Notes: a model not told the origin generated them from the letters alone. 64,000 nt of DNA from Proteiniphilum sp. UBA5384 (GCF_002410825.1 NZ_DHOS01000001.1:174574-238573); one strand, 5' to 3'. Counted from the stretch's first letter, positions 9,140-18,118 are shown. Program-made: numbers and translations.

Positions 9140-9169
9140 CAAATGTAATGAATATATTTGACTTCACAA
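9140..9169 (-). promoter_or_regulatory. Bacteroidota-type promoter for the 8592-9047 gene
   Basis: Read on the minus strand, TACATTTG (9147-9140) matches the -7 box TAnnTTTG. A TTG follows 19 bp upstream at 9169-9167, which matches the -33 box. Transcription would start near 9133. Confidence 0.6.
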
Positions 9170-9189
9170 GCCCTTATTGCTAAATTACA

Positions 9190-9218
9190 AAAAAAGCCCT
9201 TGGGCAGGGGGATTTTTT
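9190..9218 (-). terminator. Putative terminator after atpB
   Basis: On the minus strand an A6 run, CCC, an 8-nt loop, GGG and a T7 run form an A/T-flanked hairpin with one mismatch, overlapping the atpB stop. The GC core is short, so it is a weak call. It matters because it would end the atp transcript after atpB. Confidence 0.35.
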
Positions 9219-10317
9219 ATGCTGCCTGTCCTGTTTCGATCACATTCTTTTTTTCGGAATGGGATTCTATTCGCGCCAGGCCAATGAAAACAGCTGAAAG
9301 GAGTGTAAATACATAGGCTTGGATGTATGCAATCAATAGTTCCACAAGATCGATGAATACGGTGAATATGACCGATAAGGCCGTCATGGAGGCATTGATA
9401 GCGAAGCCAAGGCTGGCAGTAATAAAAATAAGCATTGTCAATCCTAATACGATAGAGTGCCCCGCCATCATATTAGCAAAAAGACGGATCATTAAAGCAA
9501 AAGGCTTGGTGAGTGTTCCTACTATCTCCACAACCGGCATCAGTGGAAGAGGAACCTTAAGCCAGGTAGGCACATCAGGCCAGAATATTTCTTTATAATA
9601 TTCTTTTGTTCCTGTTAAATTGACGATCAGGAATGTGATGACCGCAAGTACGAGTGTGATGGCTATGTTGCCCGTTACGTTGGCACCCCCCGGGAAGATA
9701 GGAATTAATCCCAACAGATTGTTCGTGAAAATAAAGAAAAAAACTGTCAGCAGATAAGGGGCATATCGCGGAGCATCTTTTCCGATTGAGGGTTTAATGA
9801 CATCGTCATTGATAGAGAGTACGAGCATTTCTATCATTCCGGGAAACCCTTTCCTGGGTTTCATCGGGTCACGTTTCAGCAAACGTGCTACACCCATGAT
9901 AATCAGGATGACCAGCAAAGATGCGAAGAGCAGGGAAGCTGCATTTTTTGTGAGCGAAAAGTCGAGTGGCCGGGAGATATTCCCATTGACATCCGTTTCT
10001 ACTATTTTACCTTTGTATTTGCCTTCAGATGCAATTTCAAATCCTTTATAAGAACTTGCTCCATGGTGAAAATGTGACGATGTAAACAAGTGCCATCCTG
10101 AGGTTTTACTATGAAGAATCACCGGAAGAGGGAGAGCTACTTGTTTAGTCCCGTTACTCACAATCTGCCACTCATAAGAGTCGGCCAGATGTTCGATAAT
10201 AAGCTCTTTGGCATTCAATTCCTCTTTGGCATTGTCTTGATTTTCCGCCACTACGGGAGAACCTCCCATAAAAAGGAGCGCTAGAAAAAGGCCTGAAATA
10301 TATATGACTCGTTTCAT
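9217..10317 (-). CDS. atpB: F1Fo ATP synthase subunit a
   Basis: A 366-residue Fo subunit a. Residues 1-24 look like a cleavable signal peptide (GLFLALLFMGGSPVVA), followed by a roughly 100-residue extracytoplasmic domain typical of the long Bacteroidota subunit a. The membrane part begins around residue 126. The essential proton-channel arginine is R278 in ALMIRLFANMMAGH, and the last helices read IDLVELLIAYIQAYVFTLL. The start overlaps the upstream gene by 4 bp (ATGA). In Bacteroidales atpE should follow, but here the cluster ends. Confidence 0.96.
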   Translation of the reverse strand: MKRVIYISGLFLALLFMGGSPVVAENQDNAKEELNAKELIIEHLADSYEWQIVSNGTKQVALPLPVILHSKTSGWHLFTSSHFHHGASSYKGFEIASEGKYKGKIVETDVNGNISRPLDFSLTKNAASLLFASLLVILIIMGVARLLKRDPMKPRKGFPGMIEMLVLSINDDVIKPSIGKDAPRYAPYLLTVFFFIFTNNLLGLIPIFPGGANVTGNIAITLVLAVITFLIVNLTGTKEYYKEIFWPDVPTWLKVPLPLMPVVEIVGTLTKPFALMIRLFANMMAGHSIVLGLTMLIFITASLGFAINASMTALSVIFTVFIDLVELLIAYIQAYVFTLLSAVFIGLARIESHSEKKNVIETGQAA

Positions 10318-10745
10318 TGCTCAATAGACTTTTTCGGATTTTTTTGTTGTTTATCCTTATACTTAAAATAGAGTTCCATCCTCATATAGATATATGTTTC
10401 CCAAATCAGGTTGATAAGATAGAAAATGATAAAAATAACGGCAAAATTACGAATATGCTGTCTGTCCAAGAACCAATATATAAGTATGATCACAAATGAC
10501 AAGAATATCTTGATCATACGTATAAGCATATAGAGGTTGACCATTTTCTTGGGTTCATCGATGGGAGTACGCCTGAATCGGAAAATAAAAATGACACCCA
10601 TTATATAGAAAAAGAGTGGAATAACAAAGTAATAGTCGATCATCAATTCCGGAAAGAATTCATGCAGGATGAACCACAATCCGAATCCTGTGATGAACAA
10701 CATTGTCGTGTGCACAATGAGGAAATATATGGTGAGTTTTTTCAT
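10314..10745 (-). CDS. Small membrane protein of the atp operon (AtpI-like position)
   Basis: A 143-residue protein with about four transmembrane segments (LIVHTTMLFITGFGLWFIL, YYFVIPLFFYIMGVIFIF, MIKIFLSFVIILIYWFL, NFAVIFIIFYLINLIW) and a lysine-rich cytoplasmic tail. It lies between atpC and atpB and overlaps each by 4 bp, so the three are translationally coupled. Bacteroidales atp operons usually have a small membrane protein at this point. An AtpI-like assembly or c-ring chaperone role is inference from position only; I see no decisive AtpI motif. Confidence 0.75.
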   Translation of the reverse strand: MKKLTIYFLIVHTTMLFITGFGLWFILHEFFPELMIDYYFVIPLFFYIMGVIFIFRFRRTPIDEPKKMVNLYMLIRMIKIFLSFVIILIYWFLDRQHIRNFAVIFIIFYLINLIWETYIYMRMELYFKYKDKQQKNPKKSIEQ

Positions 10746-10990
10746 ATTCCACGGATCTCATCCACGCAAATCGACACTTTATTATTATGCATTTCTATTA
10801 ACCCGTCCGTTATTTCGATCTGCCGGGTCTCACCGTTTGACCTGAAAGAGAGCACTCCTTTGGTCAGCGATGAAATAATGGGAGCATGGTTGTTCAGTAT
10901 CTGGAATGAACCCAAAACTCCCGGTAGAGTGACAGACTCAGCGTCTCCTTTATAATAAACAGACTCAGGTGTAAGAATTTCCAGTGTCAT
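10742..10990 (-). CDS. atpC: F1Fo ATP synthase subunit epsilon (short form)
   Basis: An 82-residue protein covering only the N-terminal beta-sandwich of epsilon. It starts MTLEILTPESVYYKGDAESV, continues LPGVLGSFQILNNHAPIISSL, and ends at the point where the C-terminal helical hairpin would begin. Most bacterial epsilons are about 130-140 residues; the short form is common in Bacteroidota. Without the helical domain, the epsilon-type inhibition of ATP hydrolysis by an extended C-terminus cannot operate. It lies 60 bp after atpD. Confidence 0.92.
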   Translation of the reverse strand: MTLEILTPESVYYKGDAESVTLPGVLGSFQILNNHAPIISSLTKGVLSFRSNGETRQIEITDGLIEMHNNKVSICVDEIRGI

Positions 10991-11050
10991 CTTTTTTAAT
11001 TAATTCATTGATTACTAGTTGCCGATTAATCAGTAAATTATCACATCAGT
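10991..11050. repeat. AT-rich spacer sharing a 16-nt word with the nuoCD/nuoB gap
   Basis: The 60-bp gap between atpD and atpC carries AATCAGTAAATTATCA (11028-11043), identical to 7375-7390. It has no gene or promoter motif that I can see. Confidence 0.45.
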
Positions 11051-12562
11051 TTACCTGCTAGCTTCCATTAGCTTATCGCCTTTTTCGATAGCTTGTTCGA
11101 TGGTTCCCACATTCATGAATGCCGACTCCGGATAACGATCGAGGCTTCCGTCGAGAATCATTTTAAATCCTTTGATGGTATCTTCAATGGAAACCATCAC
11201 TCCGGGTTCACCTGTATATTGTTCGGCCATAAAGAATGGTTGAGAGAGAAAACGTTGTACTTTACGAGCCCGGTTTACCGTGAGGCGATCTTCATCTGAG
11301 AGTTCCTCCATCCCCAGTATGGAGATAATATCCTGTAATTCCTTATATCGTTGCAGTATTTGTATTACTTGCATCGCGGTATTATAATGATCTTCGCCTA
11401 CAATATGCGGATCAAGTATACGTGATGAGGACTCCAGCGGGTCTACCGCTGGATAGATACCCAGTGAGGCAATCTTACGGCTAAGAACGGTGGTGGCATC
11501 GAGATAACTGAATGTGGTGGCCGGTGCCGGGTCGGTAAGATCGTCGGCCGGTACATACACGGCTTGAATGGAAGTGATGGACCCATATTTGGTAGAAGCA
11601 ATCCGTTCCTGCAGCATACCCATTTCCGAAGCTAATGTAGGCTGATATCCTACTGCTGAGGGCATACGTCCAAGCAAGGCGGAGACTTCTGATCCCGCTT
11701 GCACGAATCGGAAGATATTGTCTATAAAGAGGAGAGTATCACTGCCTTCACCTCCCATATCACGGAACGATTCGGCTACGGCCAATCCGGTAAGGGCAAC
11801 CGATGCGCGGGCGCCGGGAGGCTCGTTCATCTGGCCGAAGACAAGTGTTGTCTGGGATTTTTTCACTTCTTCGTAATCGACTTTACTCAAATCCCATTTG
11901 CCTTCTTCCATTCCTTTCCTGAATTCATCTCCATATCGGATAACGCCGGAATCGATCATTTCACGCAACAGGTCATTCCCTTCACGGGTACGTTCGCCTA
12001 CACCGGCAAAGACGGAATAACCGTTATGTCCTTTGGCAATATTATTAATCAGTTCCATGATCACAACGGTCTTTCCAACGCCTGCTCCTCCAAAGAGTCC
12101 GATTTTTCCACCTTTCAGATAGGGTTGTAACAGGTCAATCACTTTGATCCCCGTAAAAAGTATCTCTTCTGAAGTGACAAGATCTTCGAATTTGGGAGCC
12201 GGGCGATGGATGGGGTATTGATTCTCGCGACTTAGCTTCGACAATCCATCGATTGAGGCACCCACCACATTGAGCAATCTACCTTTTATCTGTTCCCCTA
12301 TGGGAACACTGATAGGACGTCCCAATGCTTCCACCTCCAGACCTCGGCTGAGCCCGTCGGTACTTTCCATTGCCACGGTGCGAACAATATTTTCACCGAT
12401 ATGATGTTGTACTTCCAGGAAGATATTCTGTCCATCCAATCGTTTCACGAGAAGGGCATCGTCGATAGCAGGTAGTTTTGCTTCTTCCGCTTGGGAAAGA
12501 TCAAAACGTACATCCACTACCGGACCGATGATTTGAGAGATATGTCCATTTAATATTGACAT
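11051..12562 (-). CDS. atpD: F1Fo ATP synthase subunit beta
   Basis: A 503-residue catalytic subunit of F1. The Walker A motif GGAGVGKT is at residues 158-165, followed by GERTREGNDL. Walker B is in DTLLFIDNIFRF, and the DELSEED-like loop reads GMEELSDEDRLTV. The length is about 30 residues above the E. coli enzyme, as is usual in this phylum. It is the first gene of a minus-strand cluster atpD-atpC-small membrane protein-atpB with its own promoter at 12603-12631. Confidence 0.98.
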   Translation of the reverse strand: MSILNGHISQIIGPVVDVRFDLSQAEEAKLPAIDDALLVKRLDGQNIFLEVQHHIGENIVRTVAMESTDGLSRGLEVEALGRPISVPIGEQIKGRLLNVVGASIDGLSKLSRENQYPIHRPAPKFEDLVTSEEILFTGIKVIDLLQPYLKGGKIGLFGGAGVGKTVVIMELINNIAKGHNGYSVFAGVGERTREGNDLLREMIDSGVIRYGDEFRKGMEEGKWDLSKVDYEEVKKSQTTLVFGQMNEPPGARASVALTGLAVAESFRDMGGEGSDTLLFIDNIFRFVQAGSEVSALLGRMPSAVGYQPTLASEMGMLQERIASTKYGSITSIQAVYVPADDLTDPAPATTFSYLDATTVLSRKIASLGIYPAVDPLESSSRILDPHIVGEDHYNTAMQVIQILQRYKELQDIISILGMEELSDEDRLTVNRARKVQRFLSQPFFMAEQYTGEPGVMVSIEDTIKGFKMILDGSLDRYPESAFMNVGTIEQAIEKGDKLMEASR

Positions 12563-12602
12563 AATTGTATGTATTTATTGATCAATATATGCACGCTTTT
12601 TA

Positions 12603-12631
12603 CAAAGGTACAAAATAAAGCGATTGTACAA
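12603..12631 (-). promoter_or_regulatory. Promoter of the atpD operon
   Basis: On the minus strand TACCTTTG (12610-12603) is an exact -7 TAnnTTTG box, with TTG at 12631-12629 as the -33 element and an 18-bp spacer. The expected transcription start is near 12596, leaving a leader of about 34 nt. The -33 box lies inside the left arm of the upstream terminator hairpin. Confidence 0.65.
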
Positions 12632-12660
12632 ATAATTTTAATTTTATTTGCACAATCGCT
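12619..12660 (-). terminator. Strong hairpin terminator after tRNA-Thr
   Basis: Two 17-nt arms, 12619-12635 and 12644-12660, pair with a single mismatch around an 8-nt AT loop. Read on the minus strand, the hairpin begins 7 nt after the tRNA 3' end and is followed by TTTATTTT. It is a plausible intrinsic terminator for the tRNA (and any secDF read-through). Confidence 0.7.
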
Positions 12661-12666
12661 AAAAAG

Positions 12667-12739
12667 AGCCACAAGCGAGACTTGAACTCGCGACCGACGC
12701 GTTACGAATGCGTTACTCTACCAACTGAGCTATTGTGGC
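12667..12739 (-). tRNA. tRNA-Thr (anticodon CGT)
   Basis: Read on the minus strand, the 73-nt sequence folds as a cloverleaf. The acceptor is GCCACAA/TTGTGGC, the D arm has the loop AGTTGGTA, the anticodon loop is TTCGTAA, and the T arm is GCGAG-TTCAAGT-CTCGC. The anticodon CGT reads the threonine codon ACG. Base pair 31-39 is an A-C mismatch and the D stem closes with a G-T wobble. No CCA is encoded. It lies 13 bp downstream of secDF. Confidence 0.95.
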
Positions 12740-12752
12740 CTGCCATGCATTA

Positions 12753-15692
12753 TTACTTATCTAATTTCTTTTTATTTTGCTGGTTAATCATCATTTTATA
12801 GGCGACAGGTGCAGCTACAAATAAACTGGTAATGGTTCCTACTACCACGCCGATAAGCATGGCGAAAACGAAACTTCTCACCGCATCACCCCCAAATATA
12901 AGAATACAGATGATCACAAGTATAGTACTTAAACCGGTGTTAATAGTACGTGCTAACGTTGCGTTCATAGAATCGTTGAAAAGCTCCCGTAGTCCCCGTT
13001 TGGGATAAAGTTGCCTGTATTCACGTACACGATCGAACACTACCACTTTGTCATTGATGGAGTAACCTACAATGGTGAGGATTGCTGCTACGAATGTCTG
13101 ATCCATCTCCATGGAGAAAGGCATTACCTTCCAAAGCAGTGAATACAATCCTATTACGGCAAAGGCATCTACAGCCAGTGCAGCCACTGTACCTACTGAG
13201 AAACCCCAGTTGCGGAAGCGGGAAAGGATATAGATACCCATACAAATCAATGCAATGAAGAGTGCCAGGAATGCATTCCTTATCATATCTTCCGCAATGC
13301 TTGGTCCTACTTTCTGGGAACTCTGTATATGGTCGTCAATCGTTTTTCCCGGGGTTATGAATTCTTTCAGCCCTTGTCCCAGCAGATCCCTCAGTTGCTC
13401 TTCCACTCCGGAGCCTTCCTCTTCAATCATGTAATTGGTGGAAATACGTACCTGATTGCTTGAACCGATGGTGATAGCCTGCACTGATTCATTCAGATAG
13501 GGGCTGAGGGCATTTTCTATATCACCCACACGCACAGGTTGGTCGAAACGGACAATATAATTACGTCCTCCTGTAAAGTCAATTCCAGAGTTCAAGCCCA
13601 ATGTAAAGAGTGAGACTACACTGATCACCACGAAGACACCGATTGCGATAAGTACATTCTTACTATTACGAAGAAAATCGAATTTATATTCTTTAAATAT
13701 TGCTTTTGAGAATCCCGTATTGAAGGTGAGATGCAACCATTTATCTTTTCCCAATTGGGTTTCATATACCATACGGGTAATGAACACAGCGGTAAGGAAT
13801 GAAATGGCAATACCTATAATAAGTGTAATGGCAAATCCTCTGATAGCTCCTACACCAAAAATCGCAAGGATGATACCGGTGATGATTGTGGTGAGGTTAG
13901 AGTCGAAGATAGCTGAGAACGCATTCTTATACCCATCTTCTAACGCCCGTTTAATTGTTTTCCCTGCCGCCAGTTCTTCTTTGATACGCTCATTGATAAG
14001 CACATTCGCGTCGACCGCCATGGCGAGCGACAGGATCATACCGGCAATACCGGGAAGGGTGAGCACCGCCTGGAATGCCGCAAGTGCTCCCAAGGTGAAG
14101 AAAAAGTTGAGGAGCAGGGCTCCGTTGATCACCGTGCCCGGTATGACACCATAGAGCATACAAGTGAAAATAAAAAGCACCACTAATGCTATTACAAAAG
14201 ATATAAATCCGTCACGGATGGCTTCCTGTCCCAGAGAGGGACCAACAATGTCTTCCTGGACGATGCGTACGCCGGCTTGCATTTTACCCGACTTAAGCAC
14301 GTTTTCCAGGTCCTGGGCTTCCTGTGGTGTGAAATTACCGGTGATTTGGGAGCGCCCGCCGTCAATCCGTCCATTGACGGTAGGAGCAGAATAAACATAT
14401 CCGTCCAATACGATGGCGATGGATTTACCAATTTCTGCACCGGTAATGGTTGCCCAACGGCTGGCACCGGTTGAGTTCATTGTCATGCTCACTTCCCATG
14501 CCGATCCTCTTTGTCCTTGGTCGGCTCGGGCATTTGTTACTACGTCGCCATCCAATGCCGGACCGCGCTTACTGCCGTCACCTTTGAGGGCGAACAACTG
14601 GAAGTAGGTCTCACGATTATCTATAGCTTTGAATCCCCATTTAAACCTTACATCAGCAGGGAATATATCTTTGTATCTGTTCAGCAGGAAATTAACTTCG
14701 GCAGTATCAAGCTTAGATACGGTTCCTACTATAGGGCCTCCGGCTCCACCCATGGCAAAGTAAGGCTCATTGAAATACTCTGTAAAGTTTTTATTGATAA
14801 CGATTTTTTTACCTTCCTCTTCCAAAAGTGGCAATGAAAGTGAATCAGCCTGAGTGAGAGAATCAGTAGCAATAGTTTCTTCTTCTACGTCGGTAGAAGT
14901 GGTCGTAGTGGCTTGGGCTGTCCTCTGTGCCATAACGTACTCGCTAGACCTGGCATTCATCTCGTTGAAATAAACCCCCAGTTCGCTTACGTTGTATGTT
15001 TTCCAGAATTCGAGATTGGCACTTCCCTGTAATAGGTTACGGACGCGTTCCGGTTCTGTGATTCCGGGGAGTTCAACAAGGATACGCTCTGCACGATCTA
15101 ACTTTTGGATATTGGGTGCTACTACCCCGAAACGGTCGATACGGGTAGCCAATACGTTAAATGAATTGTTGGCTACACTGGTCAGTTCATGACGCAATAT
15201 GGTGATCACCTCATCATTGGAGGCAGTCGGACGTACCCTGTCACCCATAGTGATGCTGTATATATTGGCCAGTTTTCCTTCCGGAGCTATTCTTTCGTAG
15301 TTTTGACGGAATAGTGTGATGAAATCGGCCGAACTGCCCCTGCGATTCTGAGCAATAGACTCTTTTAATGCCTGATTAAATTGTGGATCATCGGTATTGG
15401 CTAATGAGGAAATAACCTGTGCCGCATCAATTTCGAGGACAACGTTCATTCCCCCTTTCAGGTCAAGTCCCAGTCCGATTTCCTTCGCCCTGACCTGTTT
15501 GAGTGTATAGTTCAAATATACTTTCTCGGTCGAGAGGGAATCAAGATACTGATTCTTCAGAGCTAAGTCTCCATTGGCGTATTGATCCGCTTTCTTGTTG
15601 TATTGCCTACCTACTACAGTAAAAGAGAGGTAAAACAAACTAATAAGTGTCAGGATAATACTGAAAACTTTAATGAATCCTTTGTTTTGCAT
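12753..15692 (-). CDS. secDF: Protein translocase subunits SecD and SecF, fused
   Basis: A 979-residue single-chain SecDF that uses the proton gradient to help pull preproteins through SecYEG. The N-terminal membrane anchor (SIILTLISLFYLSF) is followed by the SecD motif GLDLKGGMNVVLEIDA near residue 74. A large periplasmic P1 domain and six-helix bundle follow, then the SecF half with SGIDFTGGRNYIVRF near residue 690. A low-complexity Thr/Glu insert (about residues 252-285) lies in the P1 domain. Fused SecDF of about 1000 residues is normal in Bacteroidota. Confidence 0.97.
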   Translation of the reverse strand: MQNKGFIKVFSIILTLISLFYLSFTVVGRQYNKKADQYANGDLALKNQYLDSLSTEKVYLNYTLKQVRAKEIGLGLDLKGGMNVVLEIDAAQVISSLANTDDPQFNQALKESIAQNRRGSSADFITLFRQNYERIAPEGKLANIYSITMGDRVRPTASNDEVITILRHELTSVANNSFNVLATRIDRFGVVAPNIQKLDRAERILVELPGITEPERVRNLLQGSANLEFWKTYNVSELGVYFNEMNARSSEYVMAQRTAQATTTTSTDVEEETIATDSLTQADSLSLPLLEEEGKKIVINKNFTEYFNEPYFAMGGAGGPIVGTVSKLDTAEVNFLLNRYKDIFPADVRFKWGFKAIDNRETYFQLFALKGDGSKRGPALDGDVVTNARADQGQRGSAWEVSMTMNSTGASRWATITGAEIGKSIAIVLDGYVYSAPTVNGRIDGGRSQITGNFTPQEAQDLENVLKSGKMQAGVRIVQEDIVGPSLGQEAIRDGFISFVIALVVLFIFTCMLYGVIPGTVINGALLLNFFFTLGALAAFQAVLTLPGIAGMILSLAMAVDANVLINERIKEELAAGKTIKRALEDGYKNAFSAIFDSNLTTIITGIILAIFGVGAIRGFAITLIIGIAISFLTAVFITRMVYETQLGKDKWLHLTFNTGFSKAIFKEYKFDFLRNSKNVLIAIGVFVVISVVSLFTLGLNSGIDFTGGRNYIVRFDQPVRVGDIENALSPYLNESVQAITIGSSNQVRISTNYMIEEEGSGVEEQLRDLLGQGLKEFITPGKTIDDHIQSSQKVGPSIAEDMIRNAFLALFIALICMGIYILSRFRNWGFSVGTVAALAVDAFAVIGLYSLLWKVMPFSMEMDQTFVAAILTIVGYSINDKVVVFDRVREYRQLYPKRGLRELFNDSMNATLARTINTGLSTILVIICILIFGGDAVRSFVFAMLIGVVVGTITSLFVAAPVAYKMMINQQNKKKLDK

Positions 15693-15772
15693 TTCAATAT
15701 TACTTTTTGTTTACTATTTTATTTTCAATTACGTTCTTTCCATGTTACTAACCCCGTAAATATGTAAAAATA

Positions 15773-15840
15773 AAGGCATGATTGATGCCTTCCTATTTTG
15801 AGCGTGCAAATATACGTTATTTTTATCTTTTTAAGAACAA
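15773..15840 (-). promoter_or_regulatory. secDF promoter with leader hairpin
   Basis: On the minus strand TATATTTG (15814-15807) matches the -7 box, with TTG at 15840-15838 and a 23-bp spacer, which is at the long end. Just after the expected start (near 15800) the leader holds a perfect hairpin: AAGGCAT, 5-nt loop, ATGCCTT, at 15773-15791. SecD leaders are regulated in some bacteria, but here regulation is only a possibility. Confidence 0.5.
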
Positions 15841-15841
15841 T

Positions 15842-15878
15842 ATCACCGGATAATTTTTGTTGGAAATTATCCGGTGAT
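15842..15878 (-). terminator. Perfect 15-bp hairpin after the M3 peptidase gene
   Basis: The arms ATCACCGGATAATTT (15842-15856) and its exact complement (15864-15878) flank a 7-nt loop. It starts 31 bp past the stop of the minus-strand peptidase gene and precedes the secDF promoter. No clean T run follows on the minus strand, so it may act as a terminator or as an mRNA-stabilising stem. Confidence 0.6.
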
Positions 15879-15908
15879 CCAAGAAAGGGGTGAACCTTCT
15901 TATTTGAT

Positions 15909-18017
15909 TTACTCGATAAATCCCCTGTTTTTCAACAGATATACCGGATTGGGCTCAGTGCCACGGAATCTTTTATAAAGCTCCATTGGGTCATCGGAGT
16001 TACCTTTAGACAAGATATTATCGCGGAACTTCGTGGCTGTAGCCCTATCGAAGACACCATTTTCCACAAATGCCTGGAAAGCGTCGGCATCCAAAACCTC
16101 TGCCCACAGGTATGCATAATACCCGGCAGAATAACCACCGCTGAAAATATGAGAGAAATAAGTGCTGCGGTAACGGGGAATAATTTCGTTGATCAGCCCG
16201 ATTTTTTCCATCGATTTCTTTTCGAATTCACGCACGTCGAAAGTTTTTGTGGCATCCTGCGTATGGTAGTCCATATCGAGTAATGCAGCAGCAACGAATT
16301 CGGTTGTGGTAAAGCCCATATTAAACTTAGAAGCTGCATCGATTTTAGCAATTAGTTCGTCGGGAATCACTTCTCCGGTTTGATAATGTTTGGCGTATAA
16401 TTTTAATACTTCCGGATGGAAAGCCCAGTGTTCGAGTACCTGCGAAGGCAATTCAACAAAATCGCGCGATACACTTGTCCCTGATAACCCTACGTATGTT
16501 ACATTTGAGAGCATACCGTGCAGTGCGTGTCCGAATTCATGGAACAGCGTTTCAACTTCATCCAGGTTGAGTAATGAAGGCTCTGCACCGGTAGGACGGG
16601 TGAAATTGCCTACATTATATATCAACGGACGAATATTTTCCCCATTGAGTATCTGTTGATCGCGGAAGCTACTCATCCATGCACCTGCATTTTTACCGGC
16701 TCTCGGAAAATAGTCGGAATAGAATACTGCCAAGTGTGCACCATCAGCATCGAGTACTTCGTATGCTTCTACTTCAGGATGATATACCGGGACGTTTTCC
16801 AGCTTCCTGAAATTTAGTCCATATAATCTATTAGCTACTTCAAATACACCTTTACGTACATTCTCCATTTTAAAATAAGGCTTGATTTCTTCTTCATTCA
16901 GCGAATATTTCTGTTGACGGAGTTTTTCGGTGTAATACCACCAATCCCACGATGCCAGCTTGAAGTCTCCCCCTTCGGTATCGATCAGTTTCTGTAGTTC
17001 TGCAGCTTCTTTTTTAGCCTGGGGCAGGGCGTATTTCCATACGTCATTGAGGAGTTTGTAGACGTTTTCCGGATTCTTAGCCATACTTTCTTCTAATATA
17101 AAATCGGCATGTGTTTTATAGCCAAGCATTTGTGCTTTTTCTATCCGCAGGTTTACGATATCGTTGATAATCTTTTTGTTATCATTTTCGTTATCGTTGT
17201 CTCCACGCATATACATTGCCTTATATAATTTCTCGCGCAGGCCGCGTTTTTCCGAATATTGTAAAAAGGGTAGCCAGCTTGGTTTTTGGAGGCCGAAGAT
17301 CCATTTACCTTCTTGTCCCGCAGCTTTTGCTGCTTCAGCGGCCGCAGAAATCACTCCTTCAGGGAGCCCTGCCAAGTCTTCCTCTTTGTCAATCACCATT
17401 TGATAGCCATTGGTTTCATTCAGGAGATTGGTGCCGAACCGGAGGGTAAGGCCGGACAGTTCCTTATTGATTTCCCTTAGTCGTGCTTTTTCTGTTTCAG
17501 TGAGCATGCTTCCCGAGCGTACAAAATGTTTGTAATTAGTATCCAGAAGCCTGTACTGTTCGGTATTGAGTTGCATACCGGTGGTGTCGTCGTACAATGT
17601 TTTGATCCGGTTGAAAAGTCGATCGTTCAGGTAGATATTATCACTGTGTTCCGACAATAATGGTGACAGTTCTTCAGCCAATGCCTGTATGGAATCATTG
17701 GTGTCAGCGCTTTTTAATCCGTAAAACACACTCGAAACACGATTGAGTAATTGTCCGCTGTTGTCCAGCGCCACCACTGTGTTTTCGAAAGTAGGTGCTT
17801 CGGGATTGCTGACAATCGCTTCAATTTCTGCAGCCTGTTCTTCTATTCCTTTCAGAAAGGCCGGCTTGTAATCTGCGAAAGAAATCCGGTCGAAAGGAGG
17901 CATACCGAACGGAGTATCGTATCCGGTATAAAAAATAGCGCCGGCTTCACCGGCTTTTGTGTTGTTGCAGGCAAATAACGTCATAAATACTAATGAAATG
18001 ATAAAAATCTTTCTCAT
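15909..18017 (-). CDS. dcp: M3-family peptidyl-dipeptidase, lipoprotein
   Basis: A 702-residue zinc peptidase of the thimet-oligopeptidase family (Dcp/OpdA type). The active-site motif HEFGHALHG starts at residue 493, with LFHEFGHALHGML giving HExxH. I place the start at MRKIFIISLVFM because it yields a clean lipoprotein signal ending at C17 in LFAC; an upstream ATG at 18047 adds 10 residues. As a lipoprotein it should work in the periplasm, cleaving dipeptides from the C-terminus of oligopeptides. The exact substrate cannot be read from sequence. Promoter -7 at 18111-18118. Confidence 0.9.
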   Translation of the reverse strand: MRKIFIISLVFMTLFACNNTKAGEAGAIFYTGYDTPFGMPPFDRISFADYKPAFLKGIEEQAAEIEAIVSNPEAPTFENTVVALDNSGQLLNRVSSVFYGLKSADTNDSIQALAEELSPLLSEHSDNIYLNDRLFNRIKTLYDDTTGMQLNTEQYRLLDTNYKHFVRSGSMLTETEKARLREINKELSGLTLRFGTNLLNETNGYQMVIDKEEDLAGLPEGVISAAAEAAKAAGQEGKWIFGLQKPSWLPFLQYSEKRGLREKLYKAMYMRGDNDNENDNKKIINDIVNLRIEKAQMLGYKTHADFILEESMAKNPENVYKLLNDVWKYALPQAKKEAAELQKLIDTEGGDFKLASWDWWYYTEKLRQQKYSLNEEEIKPYFKMENVRKGVFEVANRLYGLNFRKLENVPVYHPEVEAYEVLDADGAHLAVFYSDYFPRAGKNAGAWMSSFRDQQILNGENIRPLIYNVGNFTRPTGAEPSLLNLDEVETLFHEFGHALHGMLSNVTYVGLSGTSVSRDFVELPSQVLEHWAFHPEVLKLYAKHYQTGEVIPDELIAKIDAASKFNMGFTTTEFVAAALLDMDYHTQDATKTFDVREFEKKSMEKIGLINEIIPRYRSTYFSHIFSGGYSAGYYAYLWAEVLDADAFQAFVENGVFDRATATKFRDNILSKGNSDDPMELYKRFRGTEPNPVYLLKNRGFIE

Positions 18018-18110
18018 GCGACTTCTAATTAAATGTGATTTAAACAATGAAGTAAACTATGTTTGGTTCATTTGATGTCTGATATTTGCTTGGGTTCAAA
18101 TAAATAGGTA

Positions 18111-18118
18111 CAAAGATA
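18111..18118 (-). promoter_or_regulatory. -7 box of the M3 peptidase gene
   Basis: On the minus strand TATCTTTG is an exact TAnnTTTG match about 94 bp upstream of the chosen start. No TTG lies at the proper distance, so the -33 element is weak. Confidence 0.45.
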
